A stretch of DNA of 64,000 bases from Streptomyces corallincola (GCF_019104725.1 NZ_JAHRXF010000011.1:1-64000), one strand, 5' to 3'. Positions 19,925 through 28,546 are shown, counted from the stretch's first letter. Program-made: numbers and translations. Notes: a model not told the origin generated them from the letters alone.

Positions 19925-19953
19925 GCGGGCCCGGAACCCCGGTCCGGGCCCGC
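19925..19953. terminator. hairpin terminator after the FG-GAP gene
   Basis: Perfect 11-bp stem (19925-19935 with 19943-19953) and a 7-nt loop. It also lies only 30 bp before the next start codon, so it could act in the leader of the Yip1-family gene. Confidence 0.6.
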
Positions 19954-19983
19954 ACCCCGTGCGGAGCGGGTACGTTCGGAAAC

Positions 19984-20946
19984 GTGGCTGGATTCAGGAT
20001 GGGACGCGGGAGCCGGGACAGCCGGCCCCCTCAGGGACAGCAGGCTCCGCAGGGGCGGCAGGGGCCGTACGGACACGGGCCCGGTGCCGGGCAGCCCGGC
20101 GGGCCGTCGTACGGCCGCCCGGCGGCGCCCCGCCCGTCGTACCCCCAGCAGCCCGGCCGGCCGGGACACCCCTACGGGCAGCAGCCGGGACACCCTTACG
20201 GGCAGGCGGGAGGCCCCGCCCCGGACGGGCCCGAGTACTTCGGCGACGGCGCGGGCCACGCCCCGCACGCCCCCCACTCCGCGCACGACCCCTACGCGGC
20301 GAACCAGGCGGGCCACACCACGGCGTTCTCCGTGGACGAGGCGGCCGGATACACCCAGGGCGCGACGTACCACGCGGGCTCGGCCGCACCGGCCGGTCCG
20401 TCCGGCCCGCCGCTGCACTGGAAGGACCTGCTGCGGGGCGTGATCCTCTCCCCCGACCAGACCTTCCTGCGCATGCGGGACTACACGATGTGGGCCCCGG
20501 CCCTGATCGTCACCTTCCTCTACGGCCTGCTCGCCGTGTTCGGCTTCGACGGCGCCCGCGCGGACGCGATCAACGCGACGCTGTCGAACGCCGTGCCGAT
20601 CGTGCTGATCACGGCCGTGGCGATGGTGCTGAGCGCGTTCGTGCTGGGCGTGGTCACGCACACGCTGGCCCGCCAGCTCGGCGGTGACGGCGCCTGGCAG
20701 CCCACGGTCGGCCTGTCGATGCTCATCACGTCGCTCACCGACGCGCCCCGCCTGGTCTTCGCCATGTTCTTCGGCGGCGACGCGGGCTTCGTCCAGATCC
20801 TCGGCTGGGCCACCTGGATCGCCGCAGGCGCCCTGCTCACCCTGATGGTCTCCCGCTCCCACGACCTCCCCTGGCCGAAGGCGCTGGGCGCGTCCGCGAT
20901 CCAGCTGGTGGCGCTGCTGTCGATCGTGAAGCTGGGGACGTTCTAG
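19984..20946 (+). CDS. Yip1-domain membrane protein
   Basis: About 320 residues: a long Pro/Gly/Gln/Tyr-rich cytoplasmic N terminus (1-135) with PYGQ-type repeats, then a Yip1-type domain with five membrane helices from about residue 175. In eukaryotes Yip1 proteins act in membrane traffic; in bacteria the role is unknown. The motif WKDLLRGVILSPDQTF just before the first helix is characteristic. I chose GTG 19984 (GGAAAC upstream, protein beginning MAGFRMGRG); an ATG at 19999 is possible. The preceding hairpin separates it from the FG-GAP gene. Confidence 0.75.
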   Translation: MAGFRMGRGSRDSRPPQGQQAPQGRQGPYGHGPGAGQPGGPSYGRPAAPRPSYPQQPGRPGHPYGQQPGHPYGQAGGPAPDGPEYFGDGAGHAPHAPHSAHDPYAANQAGHTTAFSVDEAAGYTQGATYHAGSAAPAGPSGPPLHWKDLLRGVILSPDQTFLRMRDYTMWAPALIVTFLYGLLAVFGFDGARADAINATLSNAVPIVLITAVAMVLSAFVLGVVTHTLARQLGGDGAWQPTVGLSMLITSLTDAPRLVFAMFFGGDAGFVQILGWATWIAAGALLTLMVSRSHDLPWPKALGASAIQLVALLSIVKLGTF

Positions 20947-21084
20947 GGGGCGCTCCGGGCTCGTGAGGGTTTTCCCAGGGGCGTTCCGGGCGCTTCCGGG
21001 GGGCGTGCGGCGCGCTTCAGGCGCCGGGGACCTGCCCGTCCGGGCGCACGCCGCCCTCGTACGTCGGGTTCCCGCGCAGGCCGC

Positions 21085-21660
21085 TCACACCTGGGTTCGG
21101 TGGAAGTTCAGGAAGGACCGCGAGGGGGTGGGCCCGCGCTGGCCCTGGTACCGGGAGCCGTACCGCTCGCTGCCGTACGGGAACTCGGCCGGTGAGGAGA
21201 GCCGGAACATGCAGAGCTGGCCGATCTTCATACCGGGCCACAGTTTGATCGGCAGCGTGGCGAGGTTCGACAGCTCCAGCGTGACGTGGCCGCTGAAACC
21301 GGGGTCGATGAATCCGGCGGTGGAGTGGGTGACCAGACCCAGGCGGCCCAGCGAGCTCTTGCCCTCCAGGCGGGACGCAAGGTCGTCGGGGAGCGAGATC
21401 ACCTCGTACGTGGAGGCGAGCACGAACTCACCGGGGTGCAGGATGAACGGATCGTCCCCGTCCGGCTCCACCAGCCGGGTCAGATCGACCTGCTCGGCGG
21501 CGGGGTCGATGTGCGGGTACCGGTGGTTCTCGAACACCCGGAAGTACCGGTCCAGCCGGACGTCGATGCTCGACGGCTGCACCATCGATTCGTCATAGGG
21601 ATCGATCCGGACCCGCCCGGCGTCGATCTCGGCCCGGATGTCCTTGTCTGAGAGAAGCAC
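21085..21660 (-). CDS. dcd: dCTP deaminase
   Basis: Homotrimeric enzyme that deaminates dCTP to dUTP, feeding dTTP synthesis; some actinobacterial members also hydrolyse dUTP to dUMP. The 191 residues carry the family core: [13 protein letters not shown], the catalytic region [10 protein letters not shown] with its conserved Ser/Arg, and the glutamate in VTLELSN. The C terminus ([16 protein letters not shown]) is the flexible lid over the substrate. The GTG at 21660 gives the family length; the frame upstream is noncoding. Confidence 0.96.
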   Translation of the reverse strand: MLLSDKDIRAEIDAGRVRIDPYDESMVQPSSIDVRLDRYFRVFENHRYPHIDPAAEQVDLTRLVEPDGDDPFILHPGEFVLASTYEVISLPDDLASRLEGKSSLGRLGLVTHSTAGFIDPGFSGHVTLELSNLATLPIKLWPGMKIGQLCMFRLSSPAEFPYGSERYGSRYQGQRGPTPSRSFLNFHRTQV

Positions 21661-21755
21661 GCCCCGAGGATACGCACGGCGCGCGGAGCCAGAACAATCG
21701 TGACGACTCCGCGCGCGGGGGTGCGAGTGCGGGCGGGTGGTGCGAGTGGGCGGTG

Positions 21756-21914
21756 CTACTGCTTCTGCAGCACGACGGGTACGGCGCTGCGGAGGCGAGC
21801 GCAGCGCGGGCAGCGCACGAGGCGGCCGGGGCCGAGGCGCTCGGCCTGCTGCATCGGGAACGACGTGGTGCTGAAGACGTGCCCGTCCGCGCAGCGGACG
21901 ACGGTGCGGTCCAT
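21756..21914 (-). CDS. small zinc-ribbon protein
   Basis: A 52-residue basic protein with a CxxxxH motif (VRCADGH) near the start and CPRC in the second half, enough to form a treble-clef or zinc-ribbon site. The ATG at 21914 has GAGGGA upstream; the longer frame to 22016 has unrelated composition. It precedes dcd on the same strand by 95 bp and could be cotranscribed with it. Function unknown; such proteins are often widely conserved in Streptomyces. Confidence 0.65.
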   Translation of the reverse strand: MDRTVVRCADGHVFSTTSFPMQQAERLGPGRLVRCPRCARLRSAVPVVLQKQ

Positions 21915-22222
21915 CAAATCCCTCAAGTCCCTTCCCCAAGACCTGTGTCCGGGGCATCCGCCCCGGCGACAAAAGGGCACATTACGGGATGCGGGAGACG
22001 ACTCTCCAGGCGGCACTCCGACCCCACCGCCCCCGACCCGGAGAGCCCCACGCTACGCCCAACTGACCCCCCGGGCACGGCCGTCCCACCCCCCGGACCA
22101 CACAGTCCCCCCACCCCGCGCGTCACCCGCCCCCGGCCCGCGTCCGGGCACCGGGGGTCCACGATGGGGTACAGTGAGCGAGCGTTTTGGATCCGGGTCC
22201 CCGACCTCGGCATCCTTACTAC
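21915..22222. other. intergenic region upstream of tRNA-Gly
   Basis: A C-rich stretch with no plausible gene. It must contain the promoters of the zinc-ribbon gene (reverse) and of the tRNA (forward), but I see no clear -35/-10 pair. Confidence 0.5.
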
Positions 22223-22296
22223 GCGGGTGTAGTTTAATGGTAGAACATCAGCTTCCCAAGCTGAGAGCGCGAGTTCGATTCTCGTCACCCGCTCCA
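22223..22296 (+). tRNA. tRNA-Gly (anticodon CCC)
   Basis: Acceptor stem GCGGGTG pairs with CACCCGC; D arm GTTTAATGGTAGAAC; anticodon stem TCAGC/GCTGA around the loop TTCCCAA, giving anticodon CCC; T loop TTCGATT. The discriminator base is T22293 and CCA is encoded at 22294-22296. It reads GGG codons. Confidence 0.95.
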
Positions 22297-22304
22297 GATG
22301 GAAA

Positions 22305-22332
22305 CCCCAGGCCAGTGGCCTGGGGTTTTTTT
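22305..22332 (+). terminator. Rho-independent terminator of tRNA-Gly
   Basis: CCCCAGGCC-AGT-GGCCTGGGG followed by seven T, a textbook intrinsic terminator and rare in having a full T-run in this genome. Confidence 0.95.
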
Positions 22333-22357
22333 GTCGGGGTGGGGGCGGCCGGGGTGG

Positions 22358-22738
22358 TCAGTCTGTCGGGGTGGTGCGGCCGATGCCGAGGGGGTGGCCG
22401 CAGAGGGTGGCCGTCTGGCGGGTGGCGTTCATGAGTTCGTTCATGTCGGTCTCGTCGGAGTCGGAGATGTCGTCGAGCTGCCTGGCGTCGGCGGAGAGGT
22501 CTTCGGGGCCCTCGTAGCGGTCCGCCTTGTCGGCGAGGGTGCCGGCGGCCCAGAAGACCGGGTTGCCGATCACCGCGCCGATGCCCACGACCCGCCCGCT
22601 CAGGCTGTCGTAGGCGTCGCAGACCTCCTTGCGGTCGGTCGGACCCGTCGCGCAGGAGGTGGCGGTCAGGGCGAGGAGGGCGACCGCCGCGGTGGCGAGG
22701 GCGGTGCGCCGGAGGTACGAGGTCGGGCGGTAGGTCAT
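22358..22738 (-). CDS. small lipoprotein
   Basis: A 126-residue exported protein with a basic start, a hydrophobic core rich in A and L, and the lipobox LTATSC. The mature part is acidic, with one further cysteine pair (EVCDAY and TLCGHP) that could form a disulfide. The ATG at 22738 has GAGGA upstream. It lies 55 bp after the cyclase-like gene on the same strand and is probably the last gene of that unit. No family recognised. Confidence 0.75.
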   Translation of the reverse strand: MTYRPTSYLRRTALATAAVALLALTATSCATGPTDRKEVCDAYDSLSGRVVGIGAVIGNPVFWAAGTLADKADRYEGPEDLSADARQLDDISDSDETDMNELMNATRQTATLCGHPLGIGRTTPTD

Positions 22739-22793
22739 TCGGTTCGTCCTCACTGGTCGTCTCTCGGCTCAAGGGCGGCGGCCCCGGCGGCAC

Positions 22794-23564
22794 TCAGCGC
22801 CCGCCGCGCCACCAGGGCCCGCGTCCGCGTCCGGTGTCGAGGTGGGTGTCGCCGCCGCTGATCACCGAATTCCGCACCCGGTTGTCGCGGCCCGCCGTCA
22901 TGGACACGCCTCGGGTGCCGCCGCCGTCCCGCTCCCGTTCCGCCGCCGTCGCGGCCTCGGCGATCCGCCGGGCGCACGGGTCGTCCCCGGCCACGTGCAG
23001 CCAGGCGCGGGCGCTGGTCTCCTTGACCCGGACGGGTACGGAGTGGAACGTCGCCGGATCGACGCCGGGCAGACCGGCCCGTACGGCGGAGTCGTGCACC
23101 GCGTCCGACACCAGCAGCGCGGTGTCGGACGCGGCCTCGTCCAGCGCCTGTCGCAGGGCCTCGCCCTCGCAGAGCCGGAAGACATGGTTGACGGCGTTCC
23201 CCGCGTACCCGTGGGCGTCGGTGTGCACGGACCCGGCGTGCACCGCCATCCGCAGCCGGAGCAGCGGATCGCTGCGGCGGCGCTGCCCCAGCCGCTGTTC
23301 CAGCCGGGGCAGCACCTCGGTGAAGAGGGCGTGGGTCAGCGCGGCGTGCCGCATCACGACCAGGACGGCGTCGCCCCGGTCCTCGTGGTCACAGAGCCGC
23401 CAGAGTTCCTCGGTGAACGCGGCGCGCAGTTCACCGTTCAAGTCCTCGCGGCTGCGCAGCTGTTCGCGGTCGCTGCGGGTGCTGAAGCCCTTGATGTCGG
23501 CGAGGAGGAGTTGGGTGTGTTCGGGGTGGCGGGGGTGGTCGGTGCGGTCCGGGTGGTCGGGCAT
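22794..23564 (-). CDS. class III nucleotidyl cyclase-like protein
   Basis: A 256-residue soluble protein. The first 190 residues look like a class III cyclase catalytic domain: LLADIKGFS with metal Asp D23, RGDAVLVV with the second metal Asp D65, and GYAGNAVNHVFRL holding the transition-state pair N126 and R130. The residues that normally read adenine or guanine (Lys before the GD motif and Asp two turns later) are not evident, so the base specificity could be unusual or activity lost. The C-terminal 40 residues carry a motif (N-R-V-R-N-S-V-I-S-G-G-D, 228-239) that recurs in the membrane protein encoded upstream. Divergent to this operon is a Crp/Fnr gene. The ATG at 23564 follows GAGAGG; upstream in-frame sequence is a shadow of the neighbour. 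Confidence 0.75.
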   Translation of the reverse strand: MPDHPDRTDHPRHPEHTQLLLADIKGFSTRSDREQLRSREDLNGELRAAFTEELWRLCDHEDRGDAVLVVMRHAALTHALFTEVLPRLEQRLGQRRRSDPLLRLRMAVHAGSVHTDAHGYAGNAVNHVFRLCEGEALRQALDEAASDTALLVSDAVHDSAVRAGLPGVDPATFHSVPVRVKETSARAWLHVAGDDPCARRIAEAATAAERERDGGGTRGVSMTAGRDNRVRNSVISGGDTHLDTGRGRGPWWRGGR

Positions 23565-23707
23565 GCCGGTACGGCCTCTCTGGTCGGGTGGGACACCGGG
23601 GGCGTCGGCGCCGGGGGAACCGGCCCGCCGCCCCCGTGGCGGACAGCGGCGAACAGCGCGGTGAGGGACGGCGGCGAAGGGCGACGGGGTGCGGCGGACA
23701 GCCGCCC

Positions 23708-24403
23708 TCACCCGGGCGGCAACGAGAAGGGGCCGCACTTCGCCTGCCCGTTGCGGGCGTCCACCAGGGACAGGAAGACCCCGGTCTTGCAGAGCTTGAG
23801 CAGTCCGTACTCCGAGGAGGCGAGCTGCCAGCGGCCACCGGTCCACGTCAGATCGACGTAGCCCTGGTTCTTGCCCTGCCAGCTGAGTCGCGTCCGCGCG
23901 CCGGTGGCGGTCTTCTCCGGTTCGCCGAGGCCGATGTCGCCGGTCTGCTTCCGGTACGTGTCGGACTTGGCGCCGAAGGCGGAGGACATGTACCGGGCGC
24001 AGTCCGAGTCGCCCGGCTGTACGAGGTCGCACCAGGCGGCGGGGTCGGCGACGCGCTCGGCGACACGGATCTGCTCCATCGTGTGGCGTGCTCCGGTGAG
24101 GCCCGCCTCGCTGACGACGGAGGTATCGACCGCGCTCCCCTCCGCCCCCACCACGGCGGAGCCGCCCCAGACGAGGCACACCACGACGGCCAGCCCGGCG
24201 CCGGTCGCCGTCAGGGGGTTCGCCAGGGCCCACTTCTTGATCCTGTTGACGGTGATGGTGGCGTCGCCGCCGACCAGGATCGAGTCCCTGACGTTGTTGT
24301 TGCCGCCCGCCTGGAAGATGTTCCGCCCGTCGCGCGCGTTCTGACGCCGGCGTTCGCCGGGTCCCTGAGCGGGGTTCGACCTGGGTTCCTGCTGTCCGGA
24401 CAT
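23708..24403 (-). CDS. single-pass membrane protein with an N-terminal repeat-like motif
   Basis: A 231-residue protein: a cytoplasmic N terminus containing N-N-V-R-D-S-I-L-V-G-G-D (36-47), one membrane helix (about 58-86), and an external domain of about 145 residues with four cysteines (AWCDLV, SDCARY, KLCKTG, AKCGPF) likely forming two disulfides. The cytoplasmic motif matches the one at the C terminus of the cyclase-like protein encoded 143 bp downstream, suggesting that the two interact. Short motifs of this kind appear as adaptor segments in predicted actinobacterial conflict and signalling systems; that link is inference. AGGTG lies 7 bp before the ATG. Confidence 0.7.
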   Translation of the reverse strand: MSGQQEPRSNPAQGPGERRRQNARDGRNIFQAGGNNNVRDSILVGGDATITVNRIKKWALANPLTATGAGLAVVVCLVWGGSAVVGAEGSAVDTSVVSEAGLTGARHTMEQIRVAERVADPAAWCDLVQPGDSDCARYMSSAFGAKSDTYRKQTGDIGLGEPEKTATGARTRLSWQGKNQGYVDLTWTGGRWQLASSEYGLLKLCKTGVFLSLVDARNGQAKCGPFSLPPG

Positions 24404-24420
24404 CTGTCACACCTGTCTGT

Positions 24421-24443
24421 TCATGTGCTCAATGACGACATGA
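24421..24443. promoter_or_regulatory. inverted repeat in the divergent promoter
   Basis: TCATGT-N11-ACATGA at 24421-24443, lying between the membrane/cyclase operon and the Crp/Fnr gene. The length and symmetry suit a dimeric regulator such as the Crp homologue, though the sequence is not the E. coli CRP consensus. Confidence 0.4.
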
Positions 24444-24525
24444 CAGCAGGGCAGAGCGAGTCGTATCGCGGCAGTTGTTGCATTGCGGGGGCGGAACTCA
24501 CTGTGTACTGGGCACACTTCGGAGC

Positions 24526-25218
24526 GTGACGAACGTGACGTTCTGGAACACACTCGACGAGGACGAACGCGAGGCCATGCGCAAGGCGGGCCGGGAGCCG
24601 CGGCTCCCGTTCCAGCCCGGAGACCAGATTCTCCGGCAGGGGGACGACAGGCCGGACCGGACGGCGCTGATCATCAGCGGCCGGTGCCGGGTCCTCTGGA
24701 ACGGCGGCAAGGGACGCACCACGTATCTGGGCACCCGCCGGGACGGTGATCTGATCGGGGAGATGGCCGTGTTGGACGGCGGTACCCGGAACGCGACCGT
24801 ACGGGCGCTCACCGAGACCTACGTCCGCTGGTGGGCACGCGAGGCGTTCGACGAACTGCTCACCGGCCACCCCCGGATCATGCGCAAGCTGCTGACGTCG
24901 GTGACCGGGCGGCTGAAGGAGGCGGACCAGCAGCAGATCGCTCTCGCCTCCGCCTCGCCCGGCCTGCGGGTCGCCCATCTGCTGCTGCGGCTCGCCGACG
25001 CGGAGGGGGTGGGCCGCGACGGGGGCGTGGAGATCAGGGAGCTGACGCGGCAGGACCTCGGGAACTGGACGGGGATGGGCCGGGACGCGGCCACCCGGTG
25101 CGTGACCCGGTTGCAGGATCTGGGCCTGCTCGGTGACACCTCGAAGAACCGGCGCCGGATCGTGATCCTGGACCTGAAGGGGCTGCGGCGGCTCGTGTCC
25201 GGCCCGCCGGACGGCTGA
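24526..25218 (+). CDS. Crp/Fnr family transcriptional regulator
   Basis: About 230 residues: an N-terminal cyclic-nucleotide-binding beta-roll (about 20-130) with the phosphate cassette written GDLIGEMAVLDGGTRNATVRA, a dimer helix, and a C-terminal winged helix (about 165-220; LTRQDLGNWTGMGRDAATR). The E of GEMA and the R of TRNA are kept, so ligand binding is plausible. No Fnr cysteines are present. The start is uncertain: GTG 24526, or GTG 24535 which has better spacing from GGAG. Being divergent from a cyclase-like gene makes a local cyclic-nucleotide circuit attractive, but this is inference. Confidence 0.87.
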   Translation: MTNVTFWNTLDEDEREAMRKAGREPRLPFQPGDQILRQGDDRPDRTALIISGRCRVLWNGGKGRTTYLGTRRDGDLIGEMAVLDGGTRNATVRALTETYVRWWAREAFDELLTGHPRIMRKLLTSVTGRLKEADQQQIALASASPGLRVAHLLLRLADAEGVGRDGGVEIRELTRQDLGNWTGMGRDAATRCVTRLQDLGLLGDTSKNRRRIVILDLKGLRRLVSGPPDG

Positions 25219-25261
25219 GCACGGCTGGCCCCTCGCGCCTGTGAAGTCCCCCGTACGCGGA

Positions 25262-25294
25262 AGCCGGTACGGCCCTCGGTGGGTCGTACCGGCT
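25262..25294. terminator. terminator between convergent genes
   Basis: A 14-bp stem with one G-T pair (25262-25275 with 25281-25294) and a 5-nt loop. Confidence 0.85.
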
Positions 25295-25304
25295 CCGTGC
25301 GGCG

Positions 25305-27272
25305 TCAGTTGGTGAAGTACACGTACTTCCAGGCGCCGTGCGTCGTGGAGTTGACGTTGTCGCCCGAGGTGACGTTGTAGTACGAGGAGCGCATGCGGGC
25401 GCGGATGCCGGACTCGCCGGGGGCTTCGAGGCGGACGGCGGAGCGGCCGTCGCTGCCGAGGGCGAAGTACTCGGAGCCGGAGTCGTACCAGGAGCCCTGG
25501 TAATAGACCTGGAGGTCGAAGCTCTGCCGGCGGCCCTTGTAGTAGGTCATGGTGGTGGTGAAGACCGGGTCGGTCTTCTTGTGGAAGTAGTAGTACGTGG
25601 TGGAGCCGATGCGGCCGGTCTTGTAGTGCTTGGACACCGCGGTCGTGATCTTGACCTGGGCGTAGGCGGTGACCTGGACGGTGCGGGGCGCGTTCTGCGC
25701 GTCGCCGGAGAAGACCGCGATGACGGCCGTGTCGCGGGTCATGTCCACCGCCGCCGAGACGTCGCCGTGCGAGTTGACCTTGGCGGACTTCAGCAGCTTC
25801 TTCGGCTTGTCGCCGCCGTAGGGGTCCGCGTAGAGCGCGACGGTGCGGTTCTTGTACGTCGAGCCGAGGTGCGCGGTGAAGGTGACGCGCTTGCCATACG
25901 TGTACAGCTTGCCGTTGTTGTTCAGGGACAGCGTCGTCGCCCTGCGGGACACGTCCACCGCGTCGGAGCCGGAGGCGGCGGTGTGCCCGGCGTCGCCCGC
26001 GTAGGCGACCTTGTACGTGACCTTGCCGCCGGACGGCGGGGTGTCGGTGAAGGAGAAGGTGCCGTCCGCCTTGGTGCGTACGGCGGGCAGCGCCTTGCCG
26101 GACGGGGCGCCGATGTCCGTGCGCGTGACGGTGAGGGCGGAGCCCGCGGGCGGCACGGTCTTCGACGTCAGGCGCCCGGTGACCGTGAGCTTCTTGGCGC
26201 GGTCCGCCTTCGCGGGCGCCGACACCGTGAGCCTGGGCAGCTCCTTGGCCGGGTCGGTCAGGGCGCGCAGGGTGTACGTGTTCGAGGTGTTGACGGAGAC
26301 GGCGAAGACCCGGCTCTCGTCCGGCGCCCAGGCCAGCGCCCCGTCCACCAGAGTGTCGGCGCCGCTGCTGTTGCCGGTGTTGGGGAAGTCGTACTCCCGC
26401 GTCGGCGTGGTGTCGCCCCGCTTGTAGATGTGGACGTCCGGTTCGTACCAGGAGAAGCTGCCGCCCGCCACGGTGCCGTCGGGGGCGACCCGTACGGCGT
26501 TGGGGTAGGCGTCGATGGGGTAGCCGGTGAGCGGGTGCAGGTCGGTGGCCGAGTAGGCGCCGATGCCGTAGCCCTGGCCGGTGGAGCCCCAGGAGGTCAG
26601 GACCTCGGTGCCGTCGGGCGTCAGGTCGATCTGCCGGGCGGAGGTGTCCATGTCGCCCTGGGCGCGCAGCGTGGCGCCGTCCGCCGACACGTCGTACACG
26701 GCCAGTTGGCCGCCGTTCCCGGCCGCCAGGACGCCGGGCACGGCCGGGTCGGCGGCGAGGGAGGTGGTGGCGCCGGAGAAGTCCACGTCACCGCGCTGGG
26801 AGAAGTGGACGACGGGCTCGGGGCCGGAGAGGTCGAGCGAGCCGAAGTCGCTGCCGTGGGCGAACCAGACGCGGCCGTCCACCACTTCGAGGTCGCCGGG
26901 AGCCGCGCCCACCGGGTAGGCGCCGGTCTGCCGGTACGTGGCGGTGTCCACGGAGATGATGCGGTCGCCGCCCGTGACGGCCGCGTAGACCGTGCCGGAG
27001 TCGGCGGACAGGGCGAGGCCGTTCACGCCGGGGAGGCCGGTCAGGGTCGCCTTGACGGTGCCGGAGTAGTCGGTGACGACGACCTTGCCGCTGGTCGGGT
27101 CGGAGACGTAGACCCGCTGGTGGCCGCCGTCCACGACGAGGTCGCCGACCGACTTCACCGGGAGGATCTTCGCGGCGTCCGCCGCGGCGGGCCCGGAGGC
27201 CGCCGCCACCAGGGCCGCTGAACTGAGGACGACCGCGAGCGCCGTCGCGGTCGAGATGCTGCGCCTGCGCAC
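25305..27272 (-). CDS. secreted beta-propeller protein with Ig-like domains
   Basis: About 655 residues with an export signal (RRRSIS, hydrophobic core, AAA-SGPAAADA). The first 330 mature residues form a YVTN/NHL-type propeller (VGDLVVDGGHQRVYVSDP, VNGLALSADSGTVYAAV and further blades with aromatic S-x-D patterns). Then come one or two bacterial Ig-like domains (about 360-540; FSFTDTPPSGGKVTYKVAYAGD), and a C-terminal domain rich in Tyr and Thr ending WKYVYFTN. There are no catalytic signs; a surface or matrix role is likely. GTG 27272 gives a proper signal peptide. It is probably monocistronic. Confidence 0.8.
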   Translation of the reverse strand: MRRRSISTATALAVVLSSAALVAAASGPAAADAAKILPVKSVGDLVVDGGHQRVYVSDPTSGKVVVTDYSGTVKATLTGLPGVNGLALSADSGTVYAAVTGGDRIISVDTATYRQTGAYPVGAAPGDLEVVDGRVWFAHGSDFGSLDLSGPEPVVHFSQRGDVDFSGATTSLAADPAVPGVLAAGNGGQLAVYDVSADGATLRAQGDMDTSARQIDLTPDGTEVLTSWGSTGQGYGIGAYSATDLHPLTGYPIDAYPNAVRVAPDGTVAGGSFSWYEPDVHIYKRGDTTPTREYDFPNTGNSSGADTLVDGALAWAPDESRVFAVSVNTSNTYTLRALTDPAKELPRLTVSAPAKADRAKKLTVTGRLTSKTVPPAGSALTVTRTDIGAPSGKALPAVRTKADGTFSFTDTPPSGGKVTYKVAYAGDAGHTAASGSDAVDVSRRATTLSLNNNGKLYTYGKRVTFTAHLGSTYKNRTVALYADPYGGDKPKKLLKSAKVNSHGDVSAAVDMTRDTAVIAVFSGDAQNAPRTVQVTAYAQVKITTAVSKHYKTGRIGSTTYYYFHKKTDPVFTTTMTYYKGRRQSFDLQVYYQGSWYDSGSEYFALGSDGRSAVRLEAPGESGIRARMRSSYYNVTSGDNVNSTTHGAWKYVYFTN

Positions 27273-27465
27273 AGTGATGTGAACCCCCACAGGAATGGCC
27301 CGGCCGCACGCCGGGCCGCGATGAGACGAGAGAGCCGGTCGTGGTCCCCCCTCACACCACTCACGGGTGTGCGGACACGGCCGGGGGTGCAGCGTATGGC
27401 ATGGCGGGGACAAAGACGCACGGGATATCGGGGGGCCGGGGGTGCGTGGACGGGCAGACGGAGAG

Positions 27466-27495
27466 CGGCCCCCACCCGGTGCCGGGTGGGGGCCG
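27466..27495. terminator. terminator of the DUF4232 lipoprotein gene
   Basis: Perfect 14-bp stem (27466-27479 with 27482-27495) with a 2-nt loop drawn minimally; the real loop is probably 4-6 nt. It lies 50 bp after the stop codon. Confidence 0.85.
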
Positions 27496-27545
27496 TGCCC
27501 CTTCGGAGGCTCGCGTGCCGGACGGGCACAACGGGCCTCCCCGCC

Positions 27546-28358
27546 TCACCAGTTGATGGCGTCGTCCATCGACTGCTGCCAGTACGTCACCTTCAGCGAG
27601 TCGTCCACGTGGACGCCCGCCGCCGGGAGGGAGGGGTGGGCGGGGGTGCCGGTGCTGCCGGAGAGGGAGCGGCCCTGGAAGTAGACGGTGAGGGACGTGG
27701 CGGTGCGGCCGTGGGCGGCGCTGCCGTCGGCGGCGGAGAGGAGGACGGCGGCGTAGCCGGACTCGCCGGGCTGGAGGGTGACGACCGCCTGGGGCTTGGA
27801 GTCGCCGATGACCGGGGGGACGGCCTGGTCGGCGCCGAAGCGGACGGCCGGGTAGCCGTAGAGGTAACAGGTCCGGGAGCCGGTGTTGGTGACGGTGAGG
27901 AGCAGGTGGTTCAGGGGGCGGGCGAGCGGGGACGCGGTCGTCTTCGTGACGGAGCCCTCGCAGGTGACCGGCGTGGCCGTACCGGAGCCGGAACCGGCGC
28001 TCGTGCCCGAACCCGTGCCCGTACTGGCTCCCTTGGACGCCGCGGTCGTCCCCGTCGTTCCCGCCGACCGGCCCGCCCGGTGCGCCGAGGTCTGTGCCGC
28101 CGGGTGCGAACCGCCCGTGGTGGAACCGGCGTCCGTGGAAGAGGCGGACCCCGACGACGGGGCCTGCGACGCGGAGTCGGTCCCGGTCCCGGTGGAACGG
28201 GACGTGTCCGTGGCGTGCGCCGAGGCGCCCTCGTCGCGCACACCGTTGTCGGTGCCGCACGCGGTCAGCGACAGGGCGGCGATGGCGGCGCCCGCCACGG
28301 CACCGGCGAGACGGATGCGGGAGGTACGGACGGTGCGGGAGGTGCGGAGGCTGGACAT
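27546..28358 (-). CDS. DUF4232 lipoprotein
   Basis: A 270-residue lipoprotein with lipobox LSLTAC (Cys 34), a long Ser/Thr/Gly-rich linker (about 40-130) and a C-terminal DUF4232 beta-sandwich (about 130-265) with the paired cysteines of VTCEGSV and RTCYLYGYP. DUF4232 proteins are common on the Streptomyces surface and of unknown function. It is divergent from a HTH-membrane protein whose external domain looks similar in style (CSQHFL, LTVQGTG), suggesting a sensor and its target. The ATG at 28358 lies in a basic RTSRTVRTSR start. Confidence 0.82.
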   Translation of the reverse strand: MSSLRTSRTVRTSRIRLAGAVAGAAIAALSLTACGTDNGVRDEGASAHATDTSRSTGTGTDSASQAPSSGSASSTDAGSTTGGSHPAAQTSAHRAGRSAGTTGTTAASKGASTGTGSGTSAGSGSGTATPVTCEGSVTKTTASPLARPLNHLLLTVTNTGSRTCYLYGYPAVRFGADQAVPPVIGDSKPQAVVTLQPGESGYAAVLLSAADGSAAHGRTATSLTVYFQGRSLSGSTGTPAHPSLPAAGVHVDDSLKVTYWQQSMDDAINW

Positions 28359-28546
28359 GCGGGTGGGCCCCTTCGGTGGTCGGGTGGGGGTGGTGCTTGG
28401 ATGACCGAAGCCTGCGAGGCGATCCGTCCCGGCCGCAACGCGCCACGGCGGATCAGGGACGCTGGAACACTGAAACGCACGCTGACCAGGGCAGATGCCC
28501 TTCGCCTGGAACGCGGTCCCGGAACGCCGGGGGATGGAGGGAACGG

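Noticed and set aside
17388..19955. An 855-codon open frame on the minus strand spanning three genes
   Set aside because: Runs through the end of etfD, the ABM gene and the FG-GAP gene in the wrong frame, with Arg/Gly/Val-rich shadow composition.
23564..24410. N-terminal extension of the cyclase-like frame to 24410
   Set aside because: The upstream part is a shadow of the membrane protein gene in another frame; a proper start lies at 23564.
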